Below, in pieces: positions 8,101 through 19,900 of a stretch of 64,000 nt of DNA. Position 1 is the stretch's first letter, and every line of letters begins with the position of its first letter. Under the pieces are notes generated by a model. That model worked only from the letters and a program-made list of their open reading frames with translations, searched no databases and was not told where the DNA came from. The position numbers were made by a program, and so were the translations under genes. This stretch comes from a virus, in IMG/VR virus record IMGVR_UViG_3300037963_005450, positions 1-64,000 of that record; one strand, 5' to 3'.

Positions 8101-10954
8101 ATGTTCTAACATAATTTTCAATAGCTCTATCTATAAGACCTTGTACTACTTCTCCGCCTGATTTTTCATAACCACCTATATCTTGAAGTCTTTTTTCTAA
8201 TGTTAATAAAAGCTTCATTTGTGAATTGTTTAGATCTTCAGACCCTTTTAAATTTCTTAAACCACTATAGCTAGTAATAAACTTTTCAAAATTTAAAGCA
8301 TAATTAATATACTTTTGGGAATTATAATTTTTTGGATCATTCATAAATTTTATAAATGTATCCATTTCTCTTATAGAATCTATTAAAAGTCTAGTTAATT
8401 CACCAGACATTCTTTTATTATCTCCACCTACTATAGTTGCTACTTCTATAGCTGCTATTTTATCATCAATTAATTCAATAGCTTCTGCTCTTGTTTTATC
8501 TAATGTAATTGCAGATCTTAATTGTAATAATGCGTCTTTTCTTTTAATTAATCCTTGTTTAAAATCTTGCAATGCTGTAAAAATAGTATTGTATTCTGTA
8601 TGACCATTAGCATCAGTAATATCTTCAGGTAAACCTTCTTGTGCATCTACATAACCATCTTTTAAAGGCCCTTCATCACTTTGATCAATTATTTCTTGCA
8701 TTCTTTTAGCACTTAACATGCTTGTATCAATAGGAATTAATTCATTTATTAGATCTTCATCTTGTTGCTCTGGATGATTTTGAAAATATTCTATTTGAAA
8801 AACACCTACATATTTACCATCTTCATTAAAATCTTTTTCTGACCAAGGAACATGGATATGATAAGTTTGTGCTGCTTCACCTTTTGAACCATATTCAAGA
8901 GTTAATCCCATATTCTCTGCCATCCTTCTATAGAGGTTAACTTGTAAATTATGTTGTTGTTTAGTTGTTAGTAATACTCTTTCATTTTTACCTTTTTTAT
9001 CTTTTTTTCTTATTTTATTACCTGCATCATCTAAAACATATTGCCCATCTTTAGTTTCATATAATAATTTAGAATCTTCTGCCACAGGATAAGTATTTGT
9101 ACTGTATGCAGGACTCTTAGAAAATTTATCAAGTTTTTTAACTGAATTTTTACTGGTTTTTAAATCTATAATTCTTATTTCACCTCTAGTATTTATTACC
9201 ATTAAATCTACAGTACCTGCTGTTTTTGTTTTTTCATCAAATAAAATTACTTGAGGTAAAACAATATTTTGATCTCTTTCACTAACACTTCCTGTTTCTG
9301 CTTTTATTCCTAATACAGCTACTTTTAATTGATTAAAAGCGTCTCTTGCAATATCAGCATCTAATATTGTTAATTTATCTTGTATATCTTCTAAAGTTAA
9401 TCCTGCAGCTATACCATCTGCAATTGCATCAAAATCATTTCCTAAATCAAGAGATATCCTTTTATCTATTCTTTGTTGTTCAGGCATTGTCCCTTTAATA
9501 ACAGTTGTTGCTGATGTATATTTTTCACCAGTTTCTACATTATAATATGTATGATCTGCTTTATTTAATACTATAATAGTTTTGCCGTCTCTTGCCCCGG
9601 TTGCTGTTAGAAAATCAAAATCTCCTTCAGGAGTAGTATATTCAGTTTTTTCTTGAGGTTTTAAAGCTACAGTATGAAATAATTGTGAAACAACTTTTTG
9701 TTGTAATTCATTTCCTCTTAACATTGCCGCTTTAACAATGCTTGTTTTTTCAGGTGATAAAGAATATTGAACTTTATTTACTTTATCTTTTCTTGATAAT
9801 GCTAAATTAAATGAAATATCAGATGTATTTAATAATCTGGCAATATCAGATAATGTTGCATTTTCAGATATTGATTCAACTCTAACCCCTCTTAATTTTT
9901 TACCACTAATATATTGATGTAAATCTTTTAATATTGTCATAAAAAAATCAAAAAGATCTTTTATCATTGTCATCCAACTTTCTGTCGGATTGTTTTCATA
10001 CTCTTTATTAAAATGTCTAGATAAAGCCTGTGTTACAATTTCTCTATTTATTTGAGTTTGATCAAAAAATACATCATCACTTGTTCTATATGCATTTTCA
10101 ATTTTAACAACCATTTCAGGAAACATTTCTCTTGCTTCTGATAATAATCCATTAAATAAAGTTTCATTTTGTGAAGCCACAGCATTAATAAAAGGATGCA
10201 ACATTTCTTCAATTGCAATTTCATTATTTACTCGTCCCTGTATTAAAATTACTTTCCCTCTATAGTAAAAGGAGTTTACCTGGTTAAATTTATTTTTATT
10301 TAACCCTCTTATATCTTGTGGTAATGATTCAAAATATCTACGTGCTTTTTCTTTACTTACTACTTCTACTTCTACTTGTGGAAACATTTGCATCATATGA
10401 TCTAATATTGCCATAGTATTAGGTGACATTTTTCTAGAAGCTTTTTTACCAATATTTATAACATCTTTTGGTTTAACAGCACTTTCGTTAATGTCTAATC
10501 TAATAGTTCTAGTAGTATTTACAGGAGTAAAATAATTATAAGGAATATTGTGAAATTGCAAATACTTTATAACTTTCTTAAAATTATCACTTGCTACTTT
10601 TCTTGCTTGTTCATTATTTAATATTTGTCCTTTCTCTGCTCTAAATATATAAGGGGCTCCTTCTTTAGGTGTATTTTGCACAAAGATTTTTAATTCACCA
10701 TTTATAGTTCTTCTTTGTACTAATCCTTGTTTTTTTAAATTTCCAATTAAAGCTTCATTAAATTCTTTTTGTTTTAATGAATACACAGCTGCTTTATTAT
10801 TAAGATATTCTTCAGCTTGTGCTACAGTAGGAAATAAATCACTACCATTAAAAGTTTGCCAGTTGTTTATAATACTATCTACTTTAACAGGACTTTTATA
10901 TTTTTTTAACAAGGGAGCATATTCTAATGCACTTCTATTTATACATTTAGCCAT
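5078..10954 (-). CDS. Giant virion/cargo protein with PD-(D/E)XK nuclease domain (1958 aa)
   Basis: This is the gene directly downstream of the vRNAP gene, as in crAss-like phages, whose counterpart is a very large vRNAP-associated virion protein. Seen in it: a zincin-like but degenerate segment IEEMLHPF (H253), a RecB-type PD-(D/E)XK core with GTVD (D583), IDLKTSK (D597, K599) and a QVNLYRR helix (near residue 670), then long helical stretches, a hydrophobic segment near residue 1800 (VAIMITTLTLASIL) and an acidic DDDDD patch after it. The C-terminus (VPVIYGIQRW, FYIK end) matches the pattern I recall for this family. It carries a single cysteine, at residue 4. The nuclease may process or degrade DNA during or after ejection. 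It starts 11 bp after the vRNAP stop, so the two are co-transcribed. Confidence 0.85.
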   Translation of the reverse strand: MAKCINRSALEYAPLLKKYKSPVKVDSIINNWQTFNGSDLFPTVAQAEEYLNNKAAVYSLKQKEFNEALIGNLKKQGLVQRRTINGELKIFVQNTPKEGAPYIFRAEKGQILNNEQARKVASDNFKKVIKYLQFHNIPYNYFTPVNTTRTIRLDINESAVKPKDVINIGKKASRKMSPNTMAILDHMMQMFPQVEVEVVSKEKARRYFESLPQDIRGLNKNKFNQVNSFYYRGKVILIQGRVNNEIAIEEMLHPFINAVASQNETLFNGLLSEAREMFPEMVVKIENAYRTSDDVFFDQTQINREIVTQALSRHFNKEYENNPTESWMTMIKDLFDFFMTILKDLHQYISGKKLRGVRVESISENATLSDIARLLNTSDISFNLALSRKDKVNKVQYSLSPEKTSIVKAAMLRGNELQQKVVSQLFHTVALKPQEKTEYTTPEGDFDFLTATGARDGKTIIVLNKADHTYYNVETGEKYTSATTVIKGTMPEQQRIDKRISLDLGNDFDAIADGIAAGLTLEDIQDKLTILDADIARDAFNQLKVAVLGIKAETGSVSERDQNIVLPQVILFDEKTKTAGTVDLMVINTRGEIRIIDLKTSKNSVKKLDKFSKSPAYSTNTYPVAEDSKLLYETKDGQYVLDDAGNKIRKKDKKGKNERVLLTTKQQHNLQVNLYRRMAENMGLTLEYGSKGEAAQTYHIHVPWSEKDFNEDGKYVGVFQIEYFQNHPEQQDEDLINELIPIDTSMLSAKRMQEIIDQSDEGPLKDGYVDAQEGLPEDITDANGHTEYNTIFTALQDFKQGLIKRKDALLQLRSAITLDKTRAEAIELIDDKIAAIEVATIVGGDNKRMSGELTRLLIDSIREMDTFIKFMNDPKNYNSQKYINYALNFEKFITSYSGLRNLKGSEDLNNSQMKLLLTLEKRLQDIGGYEKSGGEVVQGLIDRAIENYVRTYVKENSNREDLDDATLDQVLKLGEDIGLFEYGTYDLSTSKDTLLALMDKIFKAKRQQVLDNIANREYRIRQAASALAKLSPGNDQNEFYDYMLEFDEEGVPTGMIVQKIGQQYYNQKKELYSKLSDASGTPLQYREIDDIEEAKRTPEGRENIKYNKELHKRKTEFALFMRAEYTEGGKLRKGKYHYYDDEFINARLEHERYVQVGDNHGHWEAKPGISHAKYQKYLVKYYDQRDGLTKAEYINGEFTGKVYEVPTRYFPKRKFVKIQESYYDDNGVSRSQLSKKYQEIMNPTDALGEARKAFYETYVEIYNDMLEKLPMTTRDKMLGKMPLIKNTFFESLKAKPNVVANLWTKMSRGTKDFFTSTAHSKRVVLDEQGNLTDQLPIFYTGSPRTEEQLKKILDDIEALEERYQKGGVNGITFENYEKEMAILKGEEAKIRQVPTREELSKDMADSLLRFTAMAENYEVMGQAEDTLNAFLKVIEKRTYTTSDNVVTAYVKGRKERIGEVKGTDSLVYKRAKKWLSMVYYNNDAMSKSTGDKIVSKLIRYSSLSYVAWNPFGNINNYVIARLNNGIEVAGQRYFSAKSYARATAEFDKRVLPDLVRKTAFAGKNFTSGQYDQYEPQSKYEAFVELFRMMDNTADIRESGYNGKKGLFSKLMDLGYLLQDGAEYNVQTKVGMAMIMDVQVRRSEDGPNGETLSLWDAMEFDSVTHKLKLKEGYDQVGERNSANPNNAERQWKDFTDDWRYQFRNKIREVNKQIHGNYAHEDRMVIQAHWGGELLAQFHKWVVPAIKARYRSEYFDENLGWLEGRYTTVLQMTKWLWKNKANMRNLKEQFKKDYGEGNRAKMKVLNLYRTAGEVAIMITTLTLASILKGLWEDDDDDSPEMRRLKNATVYQADRAYKELIQFAWFTPDGIKQIWQMVGSPVASTRTLGELTEAFVSTVDYAYYGLTQPPEEFYKNSEVYYQRRPRKGQLKLAKEWADAVPVIYGIQRWFDFENQKDFYIK

Positions 10955-10965
10955 TTTATTTTATT

Positions 10966-13900
10966 TTATCCTTTACTACATTTTTTTAAGTAATCTAAAA
11001 ATTCATCTTGAGTTTCAAAATCACTTTCTTGAAAAACTTCTACCGCTGATTGATAATCACTTATTTTAGCAAAATCTTTAAGGTTTTTATACATTGCTTC
11101 TGATTCAGCTTTTGGCATATCATCTATTTCATCAAAGAAATCTTCAATTTCAGTAAATGATTCTTCGTTTTCATTAGCAAAGTTAAGAATTTCATTAATA
11201 CCTATTCCACCTTCTACATCATCTCCTATGTTTTCATCTGCTGGAATACTTGGTGTTTCTTCTTCAACTGCTGGTGCATCAGTATATTCAGAAATATTTT
11301 TTGTACCAACAATAACTTCATTTTCATTTGCTTTAACATTATTATTTTGAACAGCTAATTCTTTAGCTATTTCTTCTTCTGTTTTAAATCTATTTGAATC
11401 AAAAGTTCCTTCAGCCATGCCAATATCACTATTGTCTTCAAGACTTCCATCTTCTCTAGCTATTACCCCTCTTCTTACATCTTTATATGTTGGTACTATA
11501 CCATCAAATGAAAATGCAATTGGTGTTGCTTGATTAGATCCTACCGGTTCAGTTTCTATATATTCAGCTCTACTACCTGTTGTTAAAGGTTGATTTGCAG
11601 TTATTATTTCATTTGATCCAGTATTTGAACCGCTCCAAGCTTTGTTTAATTTAAATGTTCTATAAGTAGGGATTTGAGTTAATCTTCCAAATTCATTTTG
11701 AATAGATTCCATTTGCTTAATTCTTATTTCAGCTGGAAAAATTAATTCTGTACGTACACCAAACTTAGTGTCTTTTCTTACAGAATTAAATCCATGAGAA
11801 GCTTCTAATATTGATAAATTTCTTGAAATTTGTTTATTAGCTTTTTGTGAAGGATTTTGATAATGTCTTTCATTTAATTCATTCTTTGATTGATTATCAT
11901 TAGGACGGCCTAATACTCCATTATAAAGATCTATTATTAAACCTGTACCTTCTTCTGTTTCTAATATAAGAGCTGGTTGATTGGCAGCTGCTTTTTTACT
12001 AATTGTACCTTCAGATTCTATTTGATTAGTTGAAATATTATAATCAAACTCATCTTTCATTCTTTGTTTTAAATAATTAAATATTTTAGGTCCATATTTA
12101 TAAACATTAGATTTTTCAGCTTTACTTATAAAATACCTTGGTAATACAATTGGTCTACCATCATCTTTTATTCTTTTAATTTGACTATCAATTAACACTT
12201 TAAAATCAGCCTCATCATTATTTGTATAATAACTTGATTCAGTTGATCCACCATCTATTTTAAATTGAATGCCAAAAGCATTTTCAAGATCTTGAATTCT
12301 TGCATTTCCGGCATATCCTTCAGACTCTGGATAAATATATATGTTTTCAGTATCTTGTTGTACACTATCTATAGCAAATGATGCAGTTTTAAATTTATTT
12401 GAATCTGGAGCATATATTTGAATGTTTCTACCTCTTCGTTTTACATTACCCATAGTTGGTAACATCCAGTTAATAGGGTTGGCATTTAAATAACCATATA
12501 CAAAATCTTTTACCATTTCAGCATGACTCATTCCAAATATATCTGCAAAAGCTTTATCATCTTCTTTTGTTTGAAATGCTTCATGAGCTATATCAACATA
12601 ATCAATATATAGATCATAAATAAATGGGGCCAATGCTGATAAAATACTTCCTGATTTAAATTGTAAACCATCTTTAACCATTACATAATGTGCAATATGT
12701 ATAGCATCTGCTCTTGTTTCTGGATTACTAAATATATCAGCAAAACTATTTTGTATTTTTTCTACTTGAGCTGGTGACACTTTTGTCCAAGTTGTAGATT
12801 TTATTTGACTAACACCTGTTTTATTAGTACTTCTAAATGCAGAATCATTAAAGATAAATCTATTTAAGAAATAATTTTCTTTACCCTCATAGATTTTTCT
12901 TAATTTAATTATTACATCATCTATTTGTACAGCACTATCATTTTCTTTATATATAAGACCATTATTTAATGATGATAAACTAATTGGTTTTCCTGCTTTT
13001 CTTAAACCTTGTATATAAGCTTTCATTGTTACATATGCTAAAAGATCTGTAGATACTCTATTATGAATATCGGCTCCTTTCCATATGTCATTTACAACTC
13101 TAGGGTTTAAATTTGCCATTGTTGTGTTTAATATATCAGTAAACTTTTTAGTTTTTGATAAAAATATTTTTGGCAAAAGTTCTTGCAATTGCCTATCCAT
13201 ATTAACATTATTACCGTGGAAAGTTGAATCATCACCTTTAAATATTTTTCTCCAGCCTTCTTCTAATGGTAATTCAATACCTTCTTTAGTAATATTACTC
13301 ATAGTTAAAGAGCTATATGGGCCTTCATAAAATAATCCTAAGTTATCTATAGACATGTTTCTTTCAGTTACATCTCTAAAATTTTGACCTAGTGTTTTTG
13401 CAAGGTTCACCATACTTTGCATTTCACCTGTAAACTTTTTAAGCCTATGAGCATTTTGCCATTGTTTTAATATTGCATAATCTCTGTGAAACATTGATTT
13501 ACTATATCTTCTTTCTTCAGCATTTTTTGCAGTAAATAAAGTACCGTATTTTCTTTCATCTCTATTAAAGCTTTTCATCTCTTTAATAGCTTCCATTAAA
13601 CTTTCATTGGTAACTTCAACTTTGGCATCTTGTGAAAGATTTTTATCATAAATATTTGCATAAGAAGTTTCCATATCTCTGATATGTGCTTTAACCATTG
13701 CATAAATACCAGCTTCTGTTTTAGATTCTCTATTAGCATTTTCCCAATAAAAATTCTTTATTAATGGATTATTAATTAATAAAATAGAAGTTCTTATTGG
13801 AACACCTAATGCTGTAAGATTTACCACGGTTGCTAAAGCATCTTTATTTAATCCTAATTTAGCAGCTAATCTTTCTTTAGCATTATCTGTCATTGCAGTA

Positions 13901-16900
13901 ATTAAAGCAGATATAATAAATTGAGTTCTTTCCCCTTTAGGATTTTGTTTTCCTGTTTCTAAATCAATTTCAAATTGAGTGTTAAAATCTCTAAAAGTTA
14001 CACCATTATATTTTATTTGTGGATACGTCTCTCTATTATTAACTTTTATACTTCTATATTTTACATTAGCTTCTGCAAGTAAATTTACTATAACATTTGG
14101 TAATACCGCTGCACCAATTGAACGTGCACCTTCTTTATTATTTGTCCAAGCTTTTAATTTACCGTTTAAGTTATCTACATCTACATCATCTTCTTGTACT
14201 AATTCTGCTAATTCAGGTAAATTTTCTTCTATCCATTTCCACTCTGTAATCAATGGATCAATAACTGCAGATTCATATGCAACAGGAACTTGTCTTCCAC
14301 CAACAGTTTGAGTCATTGCTTCATTACCTAACAATGCAAATTTTTGATCTAATATATCATTATTCATAGGAGCTGCATATGGCTCTGTTTGAAATGTCAT
14401 TTTAGTTTTACCTTTTCCTACAGTATAAGTACGCTCTTCTTTATATGTTTCATATTGTTTTTGAGTTATAGGTAAACCTAATATCATTAATGCACCAATA
14501 ACATCATCACTTAAACCTGCTTCTTTAGCTTTAGCTTTTTGTTTGTCTGTTAATGATGTTGCCATATTAACACCTTTAGCTAAATATTTTTTTCTAGCAG
14601 CATTTAAAGATGAATTAGTTGCATAAGCATCTTTCATTTGATAATCAATATACTCTCTATACTTACCTATTTTAGTAGTAGCATCCCCATATGCTTTAAA
14701 CTCTCCGTTTTCTTCATAGAATTCTTTTACTTGCATGTATAGAGCATCAATATCAAAATCCGCTCCTGATACTTCAATCAATTGATCTGGGAATACAGCA
14801 GTTGAACCATAAAAAGCAGGCATAAAATCAACTAACTTTAAGTTAATAGATGAATGCATATCTTGAGAAGGAATACGTACACCAAATGCTTTTGCTAATG
14901 CTGCTGGAATAGTAACCATACCTTTTCCATTTTTTGGCAAAAAGACTGTGTTACCTTTTTGATTTGTAGTTGTAGCATAACCAAATGCAGCTGCATATTC
15001 TTTTTTAGATCTATTTGCATCAAATCCTTCTATTTCTGATCTTACTATAAAATCATTTGCTTTAGGTGAAAAAGATTTTGTATTAGCCCAAGTTTTCCAT
15101 TTCTTTTCAATTTCAGAAACTGTAATTGTTTCTCCTCCAGTAGCAATGACCTTATCCATTATTGATTTAAAATGAGGAGGCATAATAAACTCTGCATATC
15201 TTTGCCCAGTTTCTTTACCGTTTTCATCAAATTCTACAGCATTAAATCTAAGCTCATCTAAAACAACTACACCACCTTTTATATTGTCTTTTAATGCTTG
15301 TTCTAATCCAACAAAAGTTTTATTTTGAACATCATCAAATTCAGTTCTGAATAAAGTAGGTCTTTCATTTTCATTCATTGCTTCCCATTGATCATCTCTT
15401 ATTATTTCTGATCTTAATGGTTGACCATTTTCATCTACACTTAATACTTTTCTATAAACTTTAAATCCTTTACCAGAAAGTAATGATACTTTATGTCCTG
15501 GTATTTTTTCTCTAAACACTTGTTTACCAAAATAAGATAAAAACAATTGTTCAAATTTACTTATAGTTATAGGATTATTAAGATTTCTAGATTCTCCAGA
15601 AGTATCTTGTCTAAAATATTCTATTATGCTAGCAGAAGTTTGTGATGCTTCTAACCCATCAATTGCATATTCTAAAAAGGAATATAAATCTACAGTAAAT
15701 TGATTATTAATTTTGCTTGTCTCTAATTCACGCATTGCTGTTTCAATATTAAAATCAAGCAATAAGTTTCTTTGATTTACAAATTTTAATTGACCTCTAT
15801 TTGAAGTAGATTTTTGATAAGCTTTTCTTATAGTTCCTAAATCAGTTTCTTTACCGTTAATTATTACTGCCGTGTCATCTTTTTGTTCACTAGTAATAAT
15901 ACTTTTCATTTGCGTAGGATCTGTAATAATTACTTTATTAGATGGATTTATCATTTGTAATCTCATCCATTCCGCACTTAACGTTGTTGATTGATTTAAA
16001 TTTAATGGCAATTCTTCATTAAATAATTTACCTTCATTAAGTACTCTTCCTTTACGCATTTTACTTGCACTCATTGGTGCAGCAATAGCTAATGTTCCAT
16101 TACCATTTTCTTCCCACTCTCTAGTCTCAAATTGTTCTAAATTAACTCTAAGGTTATGAAGTTCTTTTCTATTTTCTTTAGCAATCCACTCTCCTTTTGA
16201 ATTTTTTCTGGATGTTAATTCTTTAGTAAGAACAAATGCTGACATTTTTAAGAATGTATCACCGTCAGCATACACTAATTTTTTAGAATTAATAAATGCA
16301 TTAAATGATTTTAAACCTGATACTCCAGTTTCTGGATTTCCAAATACATCTTCAGAAGTTAATTTTTCACCTCTTTTTAATTTTTCTATAATTTCCTGTT
16401 GTTTAGCATTTAATTTACCAAACCCAAACCACATATACTGAAATGCTTTAATTGTCATCCACATCTGAGCATCAGCTTTATCTCCTTGTCTATTAGCACC
16501 AAAATCAAAAAGTTGTTGATATTTAGGATCTGTTATAGTAAATAAGGAAATGTTTTCTACAGGATGTAATATATCTATAGAAGGATCAAATATATCTGTT
16601 TGTGCACTATAACCTGCTGCATTTTGAGCTTTAGCTCTTTTAATCTTATCTACAGCATCTTTTAATGACATTGCTTGATCTCCTAATATTAAATCATTAA
16701 AAGATTTTGAATTAAGCCAATCATTAAAGAAAACTTGCATTAAATTAAACTCAGCATCATCCGGCTTTAAATTAAGTGCTTCCATTGCATCATTTTCTTG
16801 TGGACCCACTTTACCGTTTTCATTTTTAAATCCTTCTGTAATTTTAGAAGATATGCTTCCAGTTGCTCTAATTTCATCTAATGTAATTCTAAAGTCTTCA

Positions 16901-19900
16901 AACTCTTGAATCAATCTTTCTTCAATTAAAGATTTTAAAACATCTTCATTAAGACCTTCAATATCATTTATTGCTTGAGCAAAAGTTTTACCCTCAACAG
17001 CTGCAGCTTCTAATTTAGCTTTTAATCCATTAAATATTTCTGTTTCTGTTAATTTAGTTTTTTCAAATACTTCACTTCCGCTTTCAACAAACTCTTTAAA
17101 CATTTCCAAGTCTTTTTCATTTCCTAATAAATGAACTTGACTAGGTTTAAATACTACTACAATATTGTGATTTTCAGGTTTAAATGCTTCAAGTCTTTGT
17201 TTAGCCCTTGCTTTTTGTTTTTCAGTATCCTCTTTTTGAGTCCGTACATATGTACCAAAAATAGCATCACTTTTCTTATTACGCCTTCTACCTCTAAATG
17301 CATCAGTTTCATAACCTTTTTCTGGATTTTTAATATTTACTATTGCAGCAGTTATAACTTTTCCATATTCCTCTGCAGGATGAGAATTTCCAGAATATTC
17401 CTTTTCTCTTGAAAAAAAGAGTCCATCTTCAATTGGGTAATCCATTTGTTCCTCTCTTTCTACATCTTGAAACTCCTTAACTTCTTCTATCCTTTTATTA
17501 CTTCCATGGAATAAAATATCTTTTAATTGACTATCTGGAAATATAGTTGTTAAATAATTTATATAATCTTGCTTAGAACCTATATTACTTAACTCTGGAT
17601 GTAATTCAAATACATCATTTATTCCTTTTATTGGTGATACAACTCCTTCTTCTACTACTTCTTCTACTGCTAGGGATTCTACTTCTCCTTTAGCAATATC
17701 ATAAGCAACCATTGCTTTTTTACCTCGTAAGAATTGTAGGATTTGGAAGTTTTCTACCCACCAAACTTTATCACCTATTCTTAATTCAGGCCAACCTTCT
17801 TTTTTAGTTGTAACTACAGAACTACCAAATGCTTTAATTAAAGAATCAATGTTACTTGAATCTACTGTAATTTTACCTCTACTTCTTAATGTAAATTCTT
17901 CTGTTACATTGTCTGCTGCTTTTTTCCCTTTTTTAGTTATTTCAACAGTAGCTGTTTCACCTGGACGAATCCCTAGTTTTATAGAAGTTGCTGGTGTTCT
18001 AATAATTAAATTAGTTGGATTTGCTTCATCAAATAATAATTCTGTTTGACCTTCAGATGCATACATCCTATCTACAGCTTTACTTCTATCAATAGATCTT
18101 TCTGTTTTTGGTGTTACTAAATTACCCGTATTGGTAAGTTTATATGCTCTTCCAGTATCATCTGGTACAAGATCATTTCCTGCCAATCGTGCATTATAAC
18201 CATCTATAAGATCAGTTGTTTTTGTATCTTCATTTGATTCACGTCTAATCCTATCATATTCATTTTGTAATTCTGTTACAAATTTTTGTATAGTTTCTTC
18301 TGTTAATGCAGTTTCACCATCATTATTTTTTGTTACCGTTTTAATTACAGGTAACCCAATAAAATCACCTTGGTTACTTGCCTCAATAACTCTTATTAAA
18401 GAAGGAGCTATTGCTCTTGGAATATCTTCTCCTATTGAAACACCATCTATTTCTTTTCTTTTAGTATTATAGAAGTATGTATATACATTAATTAAATCTG
18501 TAATAAATTCTTTTGGTGTTGATTCTCCGTAAGTACTTCCTTCAATATCATTAGCAATACCGCTTGTTTCAACTAATGTATCTTCATCAACGTTTCCACC
18601 TTCTTTACTACCAGCAACTCTTATAACTTGTAATCTATTTTCAGTTGCTAATTGATAAAAATAAGGATCGTTTAATAGAGCATTCTTTTCTAAATATGCA
18701 ACATCTTTTAAATTTTCCAACTTATTAATATCATTTAACTGATTAATTTTTACAGTATGCATTGTTGGCAATTGATGTGCATATACTAAATCTCCATTTG
18801 GATTTCTAAACACTGATGCACCAATTCTTTCATCAAAAATTGCATTTCCTCTTGCTAGCTTTTCTATACGGCCTCTTATACCTTCATCAGCTTCATCTAC
18901 AAAAAAGTTTCTATTTAAATTTAAATGAAGCATCATTTGGTTTAGATCTTCAAACTCTAAAGCTTCAGCATCATAAACATCTAGTAATGCTTGTTGGTTT
19001 ATGTCTTTTGTTAAAACATTTTGTAAAACACTATATTGTAAATAAACAGGGCTAAGTGAAATACCTAATTTATCTTGAATAAGATTTGCATATTTTTTAG
19101 AATCTTGAATCATTTGTTCATACTCCTTTTCATTTAAAGAAGATATGCTTTCCGTAAAATATTCACTTTGGAATTCTCTTAACTCATCTATAATTTCTTC
19201 TCTTAATTGTGAATCAAATCTTAATTTATCAAACTGCATATCATATGCATCATTCCAATGATTAAATTGAGATTTAGCATCATCTCTTGAAGCTGCATCA
19301 TAAAGTAATACATTTCCTTCTTGATCTCTATGAACAAAAATATAATCTAATCTTACTTGATCAAATGCTTTCATTACTGAATTATAGAAATAAGGATTTT
19401 TAATATTTTCAAAATTACCAGCTGCAACATCTTCTCTTGAAAGACCTATTTCAGTAAATATTCTATCTACTACAGCCGCACCTTCATAATTACCATTTAA
19501 TGTAAAACCATTTAATGCTTTTAATATTTCTGTACTACTCTTTCTATTAGCAGAAGCTTTTAATAATAAATTATAAGCTTCCATAACATTAACCGGTACA
19601 ATTAATTTTTCTCCTGATGGTAATTCAGTATTACCAAATGAATCAGTAGATTGAACTGCAGTAGTTAATATAAATTGTCTAATGCCTGATGATAAAGAAG
19701 AAAAACCTCCTATCATACTTGCATCCTTGTCCCATTGAGAAGTATCTCTTAAACCTTTTTCATCTTCCTCTTCTTCTAAAATTTCTTCTTTTTCATTTAT
19801 TTGAAGATCTGCAAAACCTAATATTTTTTCTACAGCTAATCTAATTTCCATCCTAGTTATTGGATTTTCAAAAGCATCAGAATATAATCTTAACTGATCT

